From: Streptomyces sp. MA5143a
GTDB taxonomy: Bacteria > Actinomycetota > Actinomycetes > Streptomycetales > Streptomycetaceae
Direction: 5' to 3'
Assembly: GCF_900290235.1 (NCBI RefSeq)
Contig: NZ_OLMK01000066.1
Span: forward strand, 41,880-105,879
Length of the DNA: 64,000 bases
The notes under the pieces were generated by a model, which was not told where the DNA came from, did not search any database, and worked only from the letters and a program-made list of their open reading frames with translations. Both the position numbers and the translations under genes were made by a program. Below are positions 18,251-27,462 of the stretch, one piece after another (within the stretch, counting starts at the first letter, position 1; each line of letters opens with the position of its first letter).

Positions 18251-20281
18251 TCAGGAAGCCGCCGTCCGCAGCCCCTGGAGGTCGATCTGCTCCGTCTCGT
18301 CGTGGGCCGTGAGGTCGATGACCTGGCCCACCCCACGGGCCGCCTCGTCCCTGCGCTTGAACTGCGCCTCGGACTCGGCCTTGTGCAGCGCGAGGGCCTC
18401 CTGCCCGACCACGTCGGCGAGGTCCTCGTTCTGCACGGCCTCGATCACGTCCGCCTCCTTCTGCGTACCGAAGAAGTCGAACCCGCCCTCGACGGCCGTC
18501 CGCCGCTGCGGCGCCGCCGGGACGACGGCCACGGCGGTCGGCACCGTGAAGTGACCGGCCGGCCGCACCGCGGGCAGCGCGGGCCGCACGGGCTCCAGCG
18601 ACAACTCAGACTGCGCGGGCACGGGCGCGGCCGGAACGGGGGCCACCGGTACGGGCTGGGCGGCCGCGTGCTCATGCTCGTCGACCGCCCCCGGCTTCCC
18701 CGCCGGATCGTCCTCCTCGGCGGTCACGACCGGAACCCGCTCCGCCGCCGCGTCACTTTCGGCGGAACGTCCCTGCCGGGTACCACCGCCGTTCGGCCCG
18801 TCCGGATCGTCCTCCGGCGAACCGCCCTTGCCGGAACCATCGTTCACGGACAGCGCCCGAACGGGCTCGTCCACGGACCCGCCGCCGGGCGCGTCGCCGC
18901 CGGACACCCGCTCATCGCCCGAGTCGCCGGACTCCCCCGGCTGCCCGGCCGCGCCGGACTCGAAGGACTCGCCGGACTCGAAGGGCTGGACGGGCTCGAC
19001 GGGCTCGACGGGCTCGACGGGCTCGACGGCAGCCTCAGCCTGAGCCGCGGTCTGGTCCTCGCCCTCGCCGTCGCCCTCCTTTTGGCCCTCAGCCTCGGCC
19101 GCGTCCGCCTCGGCCTCCGCCACGCCGTCACCCTCGCCGTCGGCCTCAGCCTCGGCTGCGACATCGTCGGCGGCGCCGGCGCCGGCCACATCGGCACCGC
19201 CCTCCGCCTCCGCCGACGCCCCGGCCTCGGCCCGGGACTCGGCTCCGGTCTCGGTCTGCTCCTCGGTGCGGTCCTGGCCCTCGGCCTCCGCCTCCACAGC
19301 CATGACCCCGGTGTCCGCCCCGGCCCCGGCTCCGGGCCCGGCTCCGGCCCCGGCGACTTCCTCGCCCAGGCCCCGCCCCGCTCCCTGCGCCGCACCCCGC
19401 TGGGTGATGATCCGCTCCAGCGCCGAGTTCGCCCGCAGCCACAGCGCGGAACCGGCCGGGGAGAACACCCCGGCCGCGGGCTTACCGCCCTCGCCCGGCA
19501 CGTCCTCGGCGCTCTCGACGTCCTCGGTGTCCTCGACGTCATCGAAGTCACCGAAGTCCTCGGCGTCATCGCCGGCGTGGTCGGCGCCCTCGGCACCGGC
19601 TCCGGCCCCGCGCGACCCCCAGGGAGTGCCCGCCGCGGGAACCCCCTGCGGCGGCACCGGCGAAGCCTGCGCGGCGGCACGGCCCCGCGCCGCACCCACG
19701 ATCCCGGACGCGGCGCCCGCGCCGGCCGTACCGGACGAGGCCCCCGCACCGACCGCGGCGGAGGCGTTCCCCGAGCTCTCCGCGCCCTCGCCACCGGTCG
19801 TCAGTTCCCGTGCCCCCTCCGGGGCGGTCGTCTCGATCTCCAGCAGGCGGCGGCCCTCCAGGGCGCTCGCCCGCTCGGTCTCGGCGGTGGCGTACCGGCG
19901 CAGCAGCGCGGCGTGTTCGTTGCGGAGGTTCGCCAACTCGGCCCGCTTGGCGCGCAGCTTGTGCTCCAGCTTGGTGCGCAGCTCGCGGGACTCCTCCAGG
20001 TCCGTCTCCAGTTCCGCGACCCGCTCCTCGTGGCGCCACTCGTCGCTCGCCCGCGCGCGCGTGAGGTCGGCGACGCGTTTGCCCGCCTCGACGTCCCAGC
20101 GGCGCATGACCGCGGCGCCCACGGCCGCGGTGGCCGCGGCGAGCGCCGCGAGGACCCGGAGCACCGCCGGCCCGGAGAACACCCAGGGCCCGAGGGCGCA
20201 GACGAGCGAGACGCCTGCGATCGCCGTGGGGGGCAGCAGCCTGTGCAGAGGCGGTGAATGGCGGTGACGTCCACGTGGCAT
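18251..20281 (-). CDS. Membrane-anchored acidic low-complexity protein with coiled coil
   Basis: A 676-residue protein of unknown function. Residues 15-60 form a membrane hairpin (two hydrophobic helices), followed by a strongly charged coiled coil (about 65-150, EERVAELETDLEESRELRTKL and onward). The next 400 residues are acidic and low in complexity, rich in Ala, Glu, Gly and Asp, including four VEP repeats. The C-terminal 100 residues become ordered again (GGFDFFGTQKEADVIEAVQ, AQFKRRDEAARGVGQVIDLT) and may be the functional end. The design suggests a cytoplasmic tether or scaffold at the membrane. It is not long because of frame shadowing: it starts with ATG and ends at a terminator. Confidence 0.78.
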   Translation of the reverse strand: MPRGRHRHSPPLHRLLPPTAIAGVSLVCALGPWVFSGPAVLRVLAALAAATAAVGAAVMRRWDVEAGKRVADLTRARASDEWRHEERVAELETDLEESRELRTKLEHKLRAKRAELANLRNEHAALLRRYATAETERASALEGRRLLEIETTAPEGARELTTGGEGAESSGNASAAVGAGASSGTAGAGAASGIVGAARGRAAAQASPVPPQGVPAAGTPWGSRGAGAGAEGADHAGDDAEDFGDFDDVEDTEDVESAEDVPGEGGKPAAGVFSPAGSALWLRANSALERIITQRGAAQGAGRGLGEEVAGAGAGPGAGAGADTGVMAVEAEAEGQDRTEEQTETGAESRAEAGASAEAEGGADVAGAGAADDVAAEAEADGEGDGVAEAEADAAEAEGQKEGDGEGEDQTAAQAEAAVEPVEPVEPVEPVQPFESGESFESGAAGQPGESGDSGDERVSGGDAPGGGSVDEPVRALSVNDGSGKGGSPEDDPDGPNGGGTRQGRSAESDAAAERVPVVTAEEDDPAGKPGAVDEHEHAAAQPVPVAPVPAAPVPAQSELSLEPVRPALPAVRPAGHFTVPTAVAVVPAAPQRRTAVEGGFDFFGTQKEADVIEAVQNEDLADVVGQEALALHKAESEAQFKRRDEAARGVGQVIDLTAHDETEQIDLQGLRTAAS
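18988..19028. repeat. 9-bp tandem repeat inside acidic protein gene
   Basis: The unit GACGGGCTC is repeated about four times in frame and encodes VEPVEPVEP on the minus strand. It is a likely slippage-prone microrepeat. Confidence 0.85.
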
Positions 20282-20564
20282 GGCCAGAAACTTACCGCGC
20301 GTAGGCGAATCATGGTGCCCCGGGCCGTAAAAACTCAGCCGCCCCTCTCACCTCTCACAAGCCCTCACAAGCTCCCTCACCACCGGGGCACCATTGCGCT
20401 CACCGGCGGCTCCTCTACTCGATCAACTCCCGTCATTCCAGATAGGCCTTGGCCACATCACGCTCTTTCGCCACCCGCGCAATTCCATGGATTCCACCGA
20501 TCCCGGGGATCCCGCCGATCCCCCGGCTCCCACCGCATTGCCGACCGGCCCGGGACCCCGCTCC

Positions 20565-21689
20565 TCACCGGTCGCTGAGCCGTCCGCTGATCCACTGGAG
20601 GGTCGCCGGAATCTCCCGCCGCCACGTGTTGAAGTTGTGCCCGCCGCTGTCGAGGATGATCGACGAGATCCGCGTCGGCTGCTTCTCCTCGGCCAAGGCG
20701 ATGAAGTCCAGAGTGGCCTTGTAGTTGACCTCTCCCTGTTTGCTGCTGGTGACGAGGAGAGAGGTGTCGGGCGCCGGCCGGTGCTTGAGGTACCAGAACA
20801 GATCGGCCTCGTTCCGCAGCGTCTTGTTCCCCCGGAAGAGATCACCCGTGGTCGGGTCGATCGGCGCCTTGTAGTACGGCGAGAGTCCCGCGCCGGCGGC
20901 GTACGTCCCCGGGTGGTGGACGGCGAGCTTCAGTGCGCAGTACCCGCCGGTGGAGTCGCCGATGACGCCCCAACTGCCGGGCCTCCTGCCGACCCTGTAG
21001 TGGTGGCCGACCGCGTCCGGCAGATCCCGCGCGAAGAACGTCTCGGCCTGCGGGCCGCCCGGGACGTCCACGCACTCGGTGTCGCGCGGCGGCGCCACGG
21101 TCGGCCGCATCATGACCAGGATCATCGGCTGCGCCTTGCCCTCGCGGGCCAGCGTGTGGGCGGTCTGCGGGAAGTGCAGGCCCTTGATGAGCGCCTCGGC
21201 GGTGCCCGGGTAGCCGGTGAGGACGACGGCCGCCGGGAAGCTGCGGGTGCGGTACCGGGGCTGGAAGTACTCCGGCGGCAGATAGACGTACGCCGGGCTG
21301 GCGATCCGTGAGGTGCGGCCGACGATCTCGACCTTCTGGATCTGTCCGCCGACCTCGGGCCCGCCGCCGCCCTTCACGCTCACCGGCCGGGTGCCGAGGA
21401 CCCGCAACGGGCCCCCGGTCTCGGCGTCGTCGTGGTCGACGACGACGCCCTGCGCGGTCTCCCGTCCGAAGAGGTCGGCCCAGCTGGCGTAGAACCCGAA
21501 GGCCTGGTTCGCGGTGAGGCCGATCGCCGCGAAGACGGCGACCTGCGTGGCCAGCAGCGCCCCGATCCGTCCGCACACGGGCCGCCAGCCCCGCCGCGCC
21601 AGGCGCGGCCACAGCCAGACCGTGCCGACGAACAGCAGCACGGCCGACGTCACCGCCAGCACCAGCAGCATGTTGCTCGTAAGACTCAT
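20565..21689 (-). CDS. Alpha/beta-hydrolase, esterase family, membrane-anchored
   Basis: A 374-residue protein with two or three N-terminal membrane helices (residues 5-27 and about 45-68) and an extracytoplasmic esterase domain of the antigen 85/esterase D type. SPAYVYLPPEYF starts the fold, GVIGDSTGGYCALK carries the nucleophile Ser, and LDSGGHNFNTW carries the probable catalytic His. The nearby lysyl-lipid gene is divergent. The substrate is unknown; mycolyltransferase activity is unlikely in Streptomyces. Confidence 0.87.
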   Translation of the reverse strand: MSLTSNMLLVLAVTSAVLLFVGTVWLWPRLARRGWRPVCGRIGALLATQVAVFAAIGLTANQAFGFYASWADLFGRETAQGVVVDHDDAETGGPLRVLGTRPVSVKGGGGPEVGGQIQKVEIVGRTSRIASPAYVYLPPEYFQPRYRTRSFPAAVVLTGYPGTAEALIKGLHFPQTAHTLAREGKAQPMILVMMRPTVAPPRDTECVDVPGGPQAETFFARDLPDAVGHHYRVGRRPGSWGVIGDSTGGYCALKLAVHHPGTYAAGAGLSPYYKAPIDPTTGDLFRGNKTLRNEADLFWYLKHRPAPDTSLLVTSSKQGEVNYKATLDFIALAEEKQPTRISSIILDSGGHNFNTWRREIPATLQWISGRLSDR

Positions 21690-21797
21690 CGGGTTGTCCC
21701 CCGCCGTTCTTTCTTTCCCTGTCTTTCCCTGCCCTTTGGTTCAGCTTTCCGATGGAGAGTGAACCGACGTGGCCGAGCCGACGTCCTAGAGGGCGCA

Positions 21798-23726
21798 ATG
21801 TCGCCGGATGCCGGAAAGGCGCCGGGTCCAAGATCACTCGCGGAACTACGGGATGCGATGTCTGTCAGGACAGATGGGGAAATGTCGGGTGGGGTTCCGG
21901 TCCGTTCGGGCCGCGACCCGCTGAGCGCCGCTCGGCGCGTACGCGGCCTGCTGCGCGGGCCGCGCCCCGAGGCGGTGCCCGCGCTGGTCGCCAGGGCCAG
22001 CACGCTCGTCGGACTCGTGGACATCGCCGCCGGCGTGTTCCCCCGCTTCCGGCACAGCCGTATGCATGCGCTGGCGGAGGTGCTGCCGGGTGCCCTCGGC
22101 CCGTTCGCCGCGGCGCTGTCGCTGAGCGCCGGGGTCCTCCTGCTGCTGCTCGCCCACGGACTGCGGCGACGCAAGCGCCGGGCCTGGCGCGCGGCCGTCG
22201 TGCTCCTGCCGGCCGGGGCGATCGCGCAGTTCACCTACCGGCACTCGGTCGTCGGCGTCCTCGTCTCCCTGGCGCTGCTCGTCCCGCTGCTGCGCCACCG
22301 CGACGAGTTCCGCGCCCTGCCCGACCCCACCAGCCGCTGGCGGGCACTCGCCAACTTCATGCTGATGGGCACCGGCTCGATCCTCCTCGGCCTGCTCGTC
22401 GTCAGCGCCCACGCCCAGCACATGGTGGGCGACCCGAGCCTCGCCGACCGCCTCGAACACGTCATCTACGGCCTCTTCGGCTTCGAGGGACCCGTCGTCT
22501 ACGCCGGCAACACCTCCTGGACGGTCGCCTACTCGCTCGGCGCCCTCGGCCTGCTGACCGCCGTCACCACCATCTACCTCGCCTTCCGCCCGGAGCACCC
22601 GGCGGCCCGCCTCACCTCCGACGACGAGTCCCGGCTGCGTGCCCTGCTGGCCCGGCACGGGGGCCGTGACTCCCTCGGCCACTTCGCGCTCCGCCGCGAC
22701 AAGGCGGTCGTGTTCTCACCGAGCGGCAAGGCGGCGGTGACCTACCGGGTCGTCTCCGGGGTGATGCTCGCCAGCGGCGACCCGATCGGCGACGTCGAGG
22801 CCTGGCCCGGCGCCATCGAACGCTTCATGGACGAGGCCAAGGCCCACTCCTGGACCCCCGCCGTCATGGGCTGCTCCGAGACCGGCGCCGAGGTGTGGAC
22901 CCGCGAGACCGGCCTCGACGCCCTGGAACTGGGCGACGAGGCGGTGGTGGACGTCGCGGATTTCTCCCTCGCCGGACGCGCGATGCGCAACGTGCGTCAA
23001 ATGGTGAAGCGCATCGAGCGCCTGGGTTACGAAACCCGGGTGCGGCGCGTCCGTGACCTAGGCGAGGCGGAACTGGACCGCGTCCGCCGCGCCGCCGAGG
23101 ACTGGCGGGGCACCGACACCGAACGCGGCTTCTCCATGGCCCTCGGCCGCATCGGCGACCCGGACGACGGCGACTGCCTGATCGCCACCGCCCACAAGGC
23201 CGACGAGACCCCCGGCCCCTACGGCGACCTGAAGGCCGTACTCCACTTCGTGCCCTGGGGCCCCGACGGCGCCTCCCTCGACCTGATGCGCCGCGACCGC
23301 TCCGCCGACCCCGGCATGAACGAACTCCTCATCGTCGCGGCCCTCGAAGCGGCCCCCCGCCTGGGCGTCCAGCGCGTCTCGCTGAACTTCGCGATGTTCC
23401 GCGCCGCCCTGGCCCGCGGCGAGAAGATCGGCGCCGGCCCCGTCCTGCGCGCCTGGCGCGGCCTGCTCGTCTTCCTCTCCCGCTGGTTCCAGATCGAGTC
23501 GCTGTACAAGTTCAACGCCAAGTTCCGCCCGCGCTGGGAGCCCCGCTTCGTCGTCTACGCCACCTCGCGCGACCTGCCCCGCATCGGCCTGGCCGCCATG
23601 CAGGCCGAGGGCTTCGTCAGCCTCGCCCTCCCCCGCGTCCTGCGCCGCCGCCCGAGGCCCCCGGCCCCCTGCGCCCACGTCGGCCGGGACCACGACCTCA
23701 ACGAAAGAACCGCCCAGGCGACCTGA
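21798..23726 (+). CDS. Phosphatidylglycerol lysyltransferase-like (MprF/DUF2156) membrane protein
   Basis: A 642-residue protein with about six membrane helices in residues 55-255 and a cytosolic C-terminal DUF2156 domain (about 285-600), the GNAT-like fold that moves an aminoacyl group from tRNA to phosphatidylglycerol. HFALRRDKAVVFSPSG starts the domain; MRNVRQMVKR, ERGFSMALGRIGD, DLMRRDR and LYKFNAKFRPRWEPRF are family blocks. Such enzymes make the cell surface less anionic and protect against cationic peptides. The amino acid used is not certain. Starts at 21858 or 21882 are possible; 21798 follows AGAGGG. Confidence 0.88.
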   Translation: MSPDAGKAPGPRSLAELRDAMSVRTDGEMSGGVPVRSGRDPLSAARRVRGLLRGPRPEAVPALVARASTLVGLVDIAAGVFPRFRHSRMHALAEVLPGALGPFAAALSLSAGVLLLLLAHGLRRRKRRAWRAAVVLLPAGAIAQFTYRHSVVGVLVSLALLVPLLRHRDEFRALPDPTSRWRALANFMLMGTGSILLGLLVVSAHAQHMVGDPSLADRLEHVIYGLFGFEGPVVYAGNTSWTVAYSLGALGLLTAVTTIYLAFRPEHPAARLTSDDESRLRALLARHGGRDSLGHFALRRDKAVVFSPSGKAAVTYRVVSGVMLASGDPIGDVEAWPGAIERFMDEAKAHSWTPAVMGCSETGAEVWTRETGLDALELGDEAVVDVADFSLAGRAMRNVRQMVKRIERLGYETRVRRVRDLGEAELDRVRRAAEDWRGTDTERGFSMALGRIGDPDDGDCLIATAHKADETPGPYGDLKAVLHFVPWGPDGASLDLMRRDRSADPGMNELLIVAALEAAPRLGVQRVSLNFAMFRAALARGEKIGAGPVLRAWRGLLVFLSRWFQIESLYKFNAKFRPRWEPRFVVYATSRDLPRIGLAAMQAEGFVSLALPRVLRRRPRPPAPCAHVGRDHDLNERTAQAT

Positions 23727-23740
23727 CCCACCCCCGAACA

Positions 23741-23789
23741 ACCTGAGCGAGAGCCCCCACTACCCCGTGCCAGGGGCTCTCGCTCAGGT
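23741..23789 (+). terminator. Strong hairpin after the lysyltransferase gene
   Basis: A 17-base perfect stem, ACCTGAGCGAGAGCCCC at 23741-23757 and its complement at 23773-23789, separates this gene from folP. Confidence 0.9.
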
Positions 23790-23893
23790 CGTCGAGCAAC
23801 CCGGTCCGGCGGCCAGGAGGCTCCTCGACCGTCCGGCCGCCTGCCCCGGACGGCGGAGCACCGGCCACCCGACAAGGGGCCTAGGCTTGTCGC

Positions 23894-24760
23894 ATGAGCA
23901 AGCTGAACCGGCGCGGCCAAGTGGCTGGTATGCCTCTGTGGGACCGCTGCGCGGTCATGGGCGTCGTGAACGTCACCCCGGACTCCTTCTCCGACGGCGG
24001 CCGCTGGTTCGACACCGCGGCGGCCGTCAAGCACGGTCTGGAGCTGGTCGCCCAGGGCGCCGACCTGGTCGACGTGGGCGGTGAGTCGACCCGCCCCGGC
24101 GCCACCCGTGTCGACGAGACCGAGGAGCTGCGGCGGGTCGTCCCCGTCGTACGGGGCCTGGCCTCCGAGGGTGTCACCGTCTCCGTGGACACCGTGCGCG
24201 CCTCCGTCGCCGAGCAGGCGCTCGCGGCCGGAGCCGCCCTCGTCAACGACGTCAGCGGCGGTCTCGCCGACCCCGCGATGATCCCGGTCGTCGCCGACGC
24301 CGGCGCCCCCTTCGTGGTCATGCACTGGCGCGGCTTCCTGGGGGGCGGCAACGTCAGGGGCGTGTACGAGGACGTCGTCTCCGAGGTGGTGGACGAGCTC
24401 CACGCGCGCGTGGAGGCCGTTCTGGAGGGCGGTGTCGCCCCCGACCGCGTCATCGTCGACCCCGGGCTCGGCTTCTCCAAGGACGCCGAGCACGATCTCG
24501 CCCTGCTCGCCCATCTCGACCGGCTGCACGGACTCGGCCACCCCCTGCTGGTGGCCGCCTCCCGCAAGCGGTTCCTCGGCCGGGTGCTGGCCGGACCCGA
24601 GGGCGCCCCGCCACCCGCGCGGGAACGCGACGCGGCCACCGCCGCCGTCTCCGCCCTCGCCGCCCAGCAGGGCGCCTGGGCCGTCCGCGTGCACGAGGTG
24701 CGCGCCACCGCCGACGCCGTCCGCGTCGCCCGCGCGATCGAAGGAGCCCGGGAGCGGTGA
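23894..24760 (+). CDS. folP: Dihydropteroate synthase
   Basis: This enzyme condenses p-aminobenzoate with hydroxymethyl-dihydropterin diphosphate and is the sulfonamide target. It has 288 residues. GVVNVTPDSFSDGG (24-36 region), DVGGESTRPGA, NDVSGG, HWRGF and AASRKRFLGR are the expected pterin and PABA loops. Its stop overlaps the GTG of the next gene. Actinobacteria often have a second FolP paralogue; the complete set of pterin motifs argues this is the functional one. Confidence 0.95.
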   Translation: MSKLNRRGQVAGMPLWDRCAVMGVVNVTPDSFSDGGRWFDTAAAVKHGLELVAQGADLVDVGGESTRPGATRVDETEELRRVVPVVRGLASEGVTVSVDTVRASVAEQALAAGAALVNDVSGGLADPAMIPVVADAGAPFVVMHWRGFLGGGNVRGVYEDVVSEVVDELHARVEAVLEGGVAPDRVIVDPGLGFSKDAEHDLALLAHLDRLHGLGHPLLVAASRKRFLGRVLAGPEGAPPPARERDAATAAVSALAAQQGAWAVRVHEVRATADAVRVARAIEGARER

Positions 24761-25260
24761 GCTCGGCCCACACCGACGTCGAACAGGTCGAACTGGCCAA
24801 CACGGCCTTCTACGAGGCGATGGAGCAGGGCGACTTCGAGACGCTCTCCTCGCTCTGGCTGGACCCCGCCGACCTGGGCGTGGACGAGGAGTACCACGAC
24901 CCCGCCGAGACCGGCGTGATCTCCTGCGTGCACCCCGGCTGGCCGGTGCTCACCGGCCGCGGCGAGGTGCTGCGGTCGTACGCGCTGATCATGGCGAACA
25001 CCGAGTACATCCAGTTCTTCCTCACTGACGTGCATGTCTCCGTCACCGGGGACACCGCGCTCGTGACCTGCACCGAGAACATCCTCAGCGGGGCGCCCGC
25101 CCCGGACGGCAGCGACGAACTGGGGCCGCTCGTCGGGCAGCTCGTCGTCGCCACCAACGTGTTCCGCCGTACGGCCGACGGCTGGCGGCTCTGGTCGCAC
25201 CACGCCTCTCCCGTCCTCACCGAATCCGCCGACGACGAGGGCGAGGAGTCACCCTCCTGA
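24757..25260 (+). CDS. NTF2-like/SnoaL-fold protein
   Basis: A 167-residue protein with the cone-shaped NTF2/SnoaL pattern: an initial helix (LANTAFYEAMEQGDFETL), LWLDP, a central FFLTDVHVSVTGDTALVTCTEN strand region, and a closing VATNVFRRTADGWRLWSHHAS. The GTG start overlaps the folP stop (GTGA). This coupling to folP suggests a role linked to folate synthesis or damage control, but no catalytic residue is evident and the function is unknown. Confidence 0.85.
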   Translation: MSSAHTDVEQVELANTAFYEAMEQGDFETLSSLWLDPADLGVDEEYHDPAETGVISCVHPGWPVLTGRGEVLRSYALIMANTEYIQFFLTDVHVSVTGDTALVTCTENILSGAPAPDGSDELGPLVGQLVVATNVFRRTADGWRLWSHHASPVLTESADDEGEESPS

Positions 25261-25265
25261 GCCGT

Positions 25266-25328
25266 GGGCGCCGCCGGACGGGCCGTGACGTGACGGGGAA
25301 CACGGCCGTCCGGGTATGGGCGGCGCCC
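25266..25328 (+). terminator. Long hairpin between NTF2-like gene and folB
   Basis: Outer arms GGGCGCCGCC and GGCGGCGCCC (25266-25275 and 25319-25328) enclose inner arms GGACGGGCCGTG and CACGGCCGTCC with one bulge. It suggests that folB-folK has its own promoter in the following 170 bases; a TAGATT at 25431 is a possible -10. Confidence 0.75.
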
Positions 25329-25505
25329 GACCCGTGAGCCATCGTGTTCCCTGCGGGAAACGCCCGGTGAACCCTTCCCCCGGGGAGTGGGCACGGCCTT
25401 CCCCGGGCAGGCGCTGTCAGTGCCCGCAGGTAGATTCGAGGTGGCCGGTGTGCCGACCGCACCCGGAGGACCCGGCCGATACCGACGATTGCAGGAGTGA
25501 TTCGC

Positions 25506-25865
25506 GTGGATCGTGTCGCGCTGCGCGGCCTGAAGGCCCGCGGGTACCACGGAGTGTTCCCGCACGAACGCGAGGAGGGCCAGACCTTCGTCGTGGACCT
25601 CACGCTGGGCCTGGACACCCGGCCGGCCGCGGCCGACGACGACCTCACGAAGACCGTGCACTACGGGATCGTGGCGGAGGAGGTCGTGGGCATCGTCGAG
25701 GGCGAGCCGGTGAATCTGATCGAGACCCTCGCGGAGCGCATCGCCCGGGCGTGTCTGGGGCACGAGGGGGTCCAGGAGGTCGAGGTGAGCGTCCACAAGC
25801 CGAACGCCCCGATCACCGTTCCCTTCGACGACGTGACCGTCACCATCACCCGGAGCCGAGTATGA
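25506..25865 (+). CDS. folB: Dihydroneopterin aldolase
   Basis: This enzyme cleaves dihydroneopterin to 6-hydroxymethyl-dihydropterin and glycolaldehyde. It has 119 residues. GYHGVFPHEREEGQTF is the family signature with the catalytic Glu, VHYGIVAEEV and NLIETLAERIA form the octamer core, and VHKPNAPI carries the catalytic Lys. GTG 25506 is chosen because GCAGGAG lies eight bases before it; GTG 25497 overlaps that site. It overlaps folK by four bases. Confidence 0.95.
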   Translation: MDRVALRGLKARGYHGVFPHEREEGQTFVVDLTLGLDTRPAAADDDLTKTVHYGIVAEEVVGIVEGEPVNLIETLAERIARACLGHEGVQEVEVSVHKPNAPITVPFDDVTVTITRSRV

Positions 25866-26473
25866 CCGCGTTCTTCACCGGGGGTCAGAGCGACCCGACC
25901 GTCCAGCCGGTGCCCGCCTCCGTGGTGCGCACGGTGGACGAGGCCGACACGACCCTCCAGAACCCCCGGCGCGCCGTGATCTCCCTCGGCTCCAACCTGG
26001 GCAACCGCCTGGAGAACCTCCAGGGCGCCATCGACGCGCTGGAGGACACACCCGGCGTGCGCGTCAAAGCCGTGTCGCCGGTGTACGAGACGGAGCCGTG
26101 GGGTGTCACACCGGGCAGCCAGCCCTCGTACCTCAACGCGGTCGTCGTCCTGAAGACCACGCTGCCCCCGTCGTCCCTCCTGGAGCGGGCGCAGGCCGTC
26201 GAGGAGGCCTTCCACCGGGTCCGCGACGAGCGGTGGGGGCCGCGCACGCTGGACGTGGACATCGTCGCCTACGCCGACGTGATCTCCGACGACCCGGTCC
26301 TGACCCTGCCGCACCCGCGCGCGCACGAACGGGCCTTCGTTATCGCGCCCTGGCACGACGTCGAGCCGGAGGCACTGCTCGTCGGCCGCGGCCCGGTGGC
26401 CGCGATCCTCGACGATCTCACCCGTGAAGGCGTGTCGCCCCGCGCCGACCTGGAACTCCACCTGCCCGAGTAG
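25862..26473 (+). CDS. folK: 2-amino-4-hydroxy-6-hydroxymethyldihydropteridine diphosphokinase
   Basis: HPPK transfers pyrophosphate from ATP to hydroxymethyl-dihydropterin, producing the FolP substrate. It has 203 residues, with an extra N-terminal 38 residues before AVISLGSNLGNRLENL. The later blocks SPVYETEPWG, RWGPRTLDVDIV (Mg2+ aspartates) and LPHPRAHERAFVI are intact. It starts inside the folB stop (ATGA), so the two are translated together. Confidence 0.95.
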   Translation: MTAFFTGGQSDPTVQPVPASVVRTVDEADTTLQNPRRAVISLGSNLGNRLENLQGAIDALEDTPGVRVKAVSPVYETEPWGVTPGSQPSYLNAVVVLKTTLPPSSLLERAQAVEEAFHRVRDERWGPRTLDVDIVAYADVISDDPVLTLPHPRAHERAFVIAPWHDVEPEALLVGRGPVAAILDDLTREGVSPRADLELHLPE

Positions 26474-26593
26474 TCGTTAAGGTCTACCGGGTCGGGATCG
26501 TCACCCGACGCCGCCGGGACCAGGGATCGGACCGACCGTCCGACGCCTGCGCTCCCGGTGTCCGTGGACCACCGGACTCGTCGAAAGGGCATC

Positions 26594-27079
26594 GTGAAAG
26601 AGCTGCGCATCAGGACGCTGGCCACGGTGTTCGTCGTGGCGGGGGTGCTGTCCTGGGCCGGGGCCCGGCTCTGGTACTCCGTGGGCACACTGCCGAGCGT
26701 GCCGCTGGCCGCGCCCATCGTCCTCGCCCTGATCGCCGCCGTCCTCACCGCCACCGCGCTCTCCATCCGCAGCCGGCTCAAGGCCCAGCGGGAGCGGCAG
26801 CCCGACGCCAAGGGGGTCGACCCCCTGATGGCGGCCCGCGCCGTCGTCTTCGGCCAGGCCAGCGCCCTCGTCGCCGCCCTCGTCTGCGGGATCTACGGCG
26901 GTGTGGGCGTCTTCCTCCTGGAGCACCTGGACGTACCGGCCCGCCGCGACCAGGCCATCTACGCCGGTTTCTCCGTCCTCGCGGGCATCGGCGTCATAGT
27001 GGCCGCCTTCTTCCTGGAGCGCGTGTGCAAGCTCCCGGAGGACGACGACACCAACGGGGGCGCGGCGCGGGCCGCCTAG
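26594..27079 (+). CDS. DUF3180 integral membrane protein
   Basis: A 161-residue protein with four predicted membrane helices (about 8-28, 36-58, 86-110 and 125-148) and no catalytic motif. DUF3180 genes usually follow folK in actinobacteria, as here, so it is probably cotranscribed with folB-folK even though 120 bases separate it from folK. GTG 26594 follows GAAAGGGC. Function unknown. Confidence 0.85.
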   Translation: MKELRIRTLATVFVVAGVLSWAGARLWYSVGTLPSVPLAAPIVLALIAAVLTATALSIRSRLKAQRERQPDAKGVDPLMAARAVVFGQASALVAALVCGIYGGVGVFLLEHLDVPARRDQAIYAGFSVLAGIGVIVAAFFLERVCKLPEDDDTNGGAARAA

Positions 27080-27462
27080 GGATCGGATCACCAGGGCTGC
27101 CGGGCCGCGTGACCGTTGACCAGGAAGCCGGGGGCTGTGAAAGTGCCCCGTGACGGCCGACTGTCGGCCACCACCAGGCGCGAGGCCGGCCGTGCGGGCG
27201 GGGTGTGAATCTCGCTCCGACGACCTGGGCGAGCTCTTCGAGAAACAGATCGGCCGGGTACGACGGGACCACCCGCACCGTGCGGTGCCCGCCCAGCGCC
27301 CGGAGACGTGCTCCCACCCGTACGTCACACGCCCTCAGGCGTCCACCGACGGCGTTCACCGTCTGCCGGCTGGGCAGCCCTGGCCCGTGCGGTCCCCCCA
27401 TCAGGGATGTTCTCCACTGCTGGGTGGACCGTATCGGGCAGCAGGCAGCACTGACCATCCGG
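27080..27462. other. 383-bp convergent gap without a confident gene
   Basis: The gap lies between the stops of the DUF3180 gene and folE. A minus-strand reading frame here would encode RLRACDVRVGARLRALGG and onward with moderate third-position GC, but it has no clear start, ribosome site or family, so I do not call it. A short hairpin at about 27448-27471 overlaps the folE stop and may be its terminator. The gap may be an old gene remnant. Confidence 0.5.

Noticed and set aside
18245..20257. Plus-strand frame of about 670 codons opposite the acidic coiled-coil protein
   Set aside because: It is a mirror of the Ala/Gly/Glu-rich minus-strand gene; composition is low-complexity Arg/Leu/Gly/Pro, it has no ribosome site, and it runs against two terminators.
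20282..20564. Small gene in the gap before the esterase
   Set aside because: Only Pro/Ser/Arg/His-rich frames with no start signal or conserved motif; I see nothing certain in this 283-base gap.
26994..27458. Minus-strand 154-codon frame between DUF3180 and folE
   Set aside because: Part of it has coding-like composition, but it overlaps the DUF3180 3' end, lacks a start signal and matches no family I know. Kept only as an unresolved gap.
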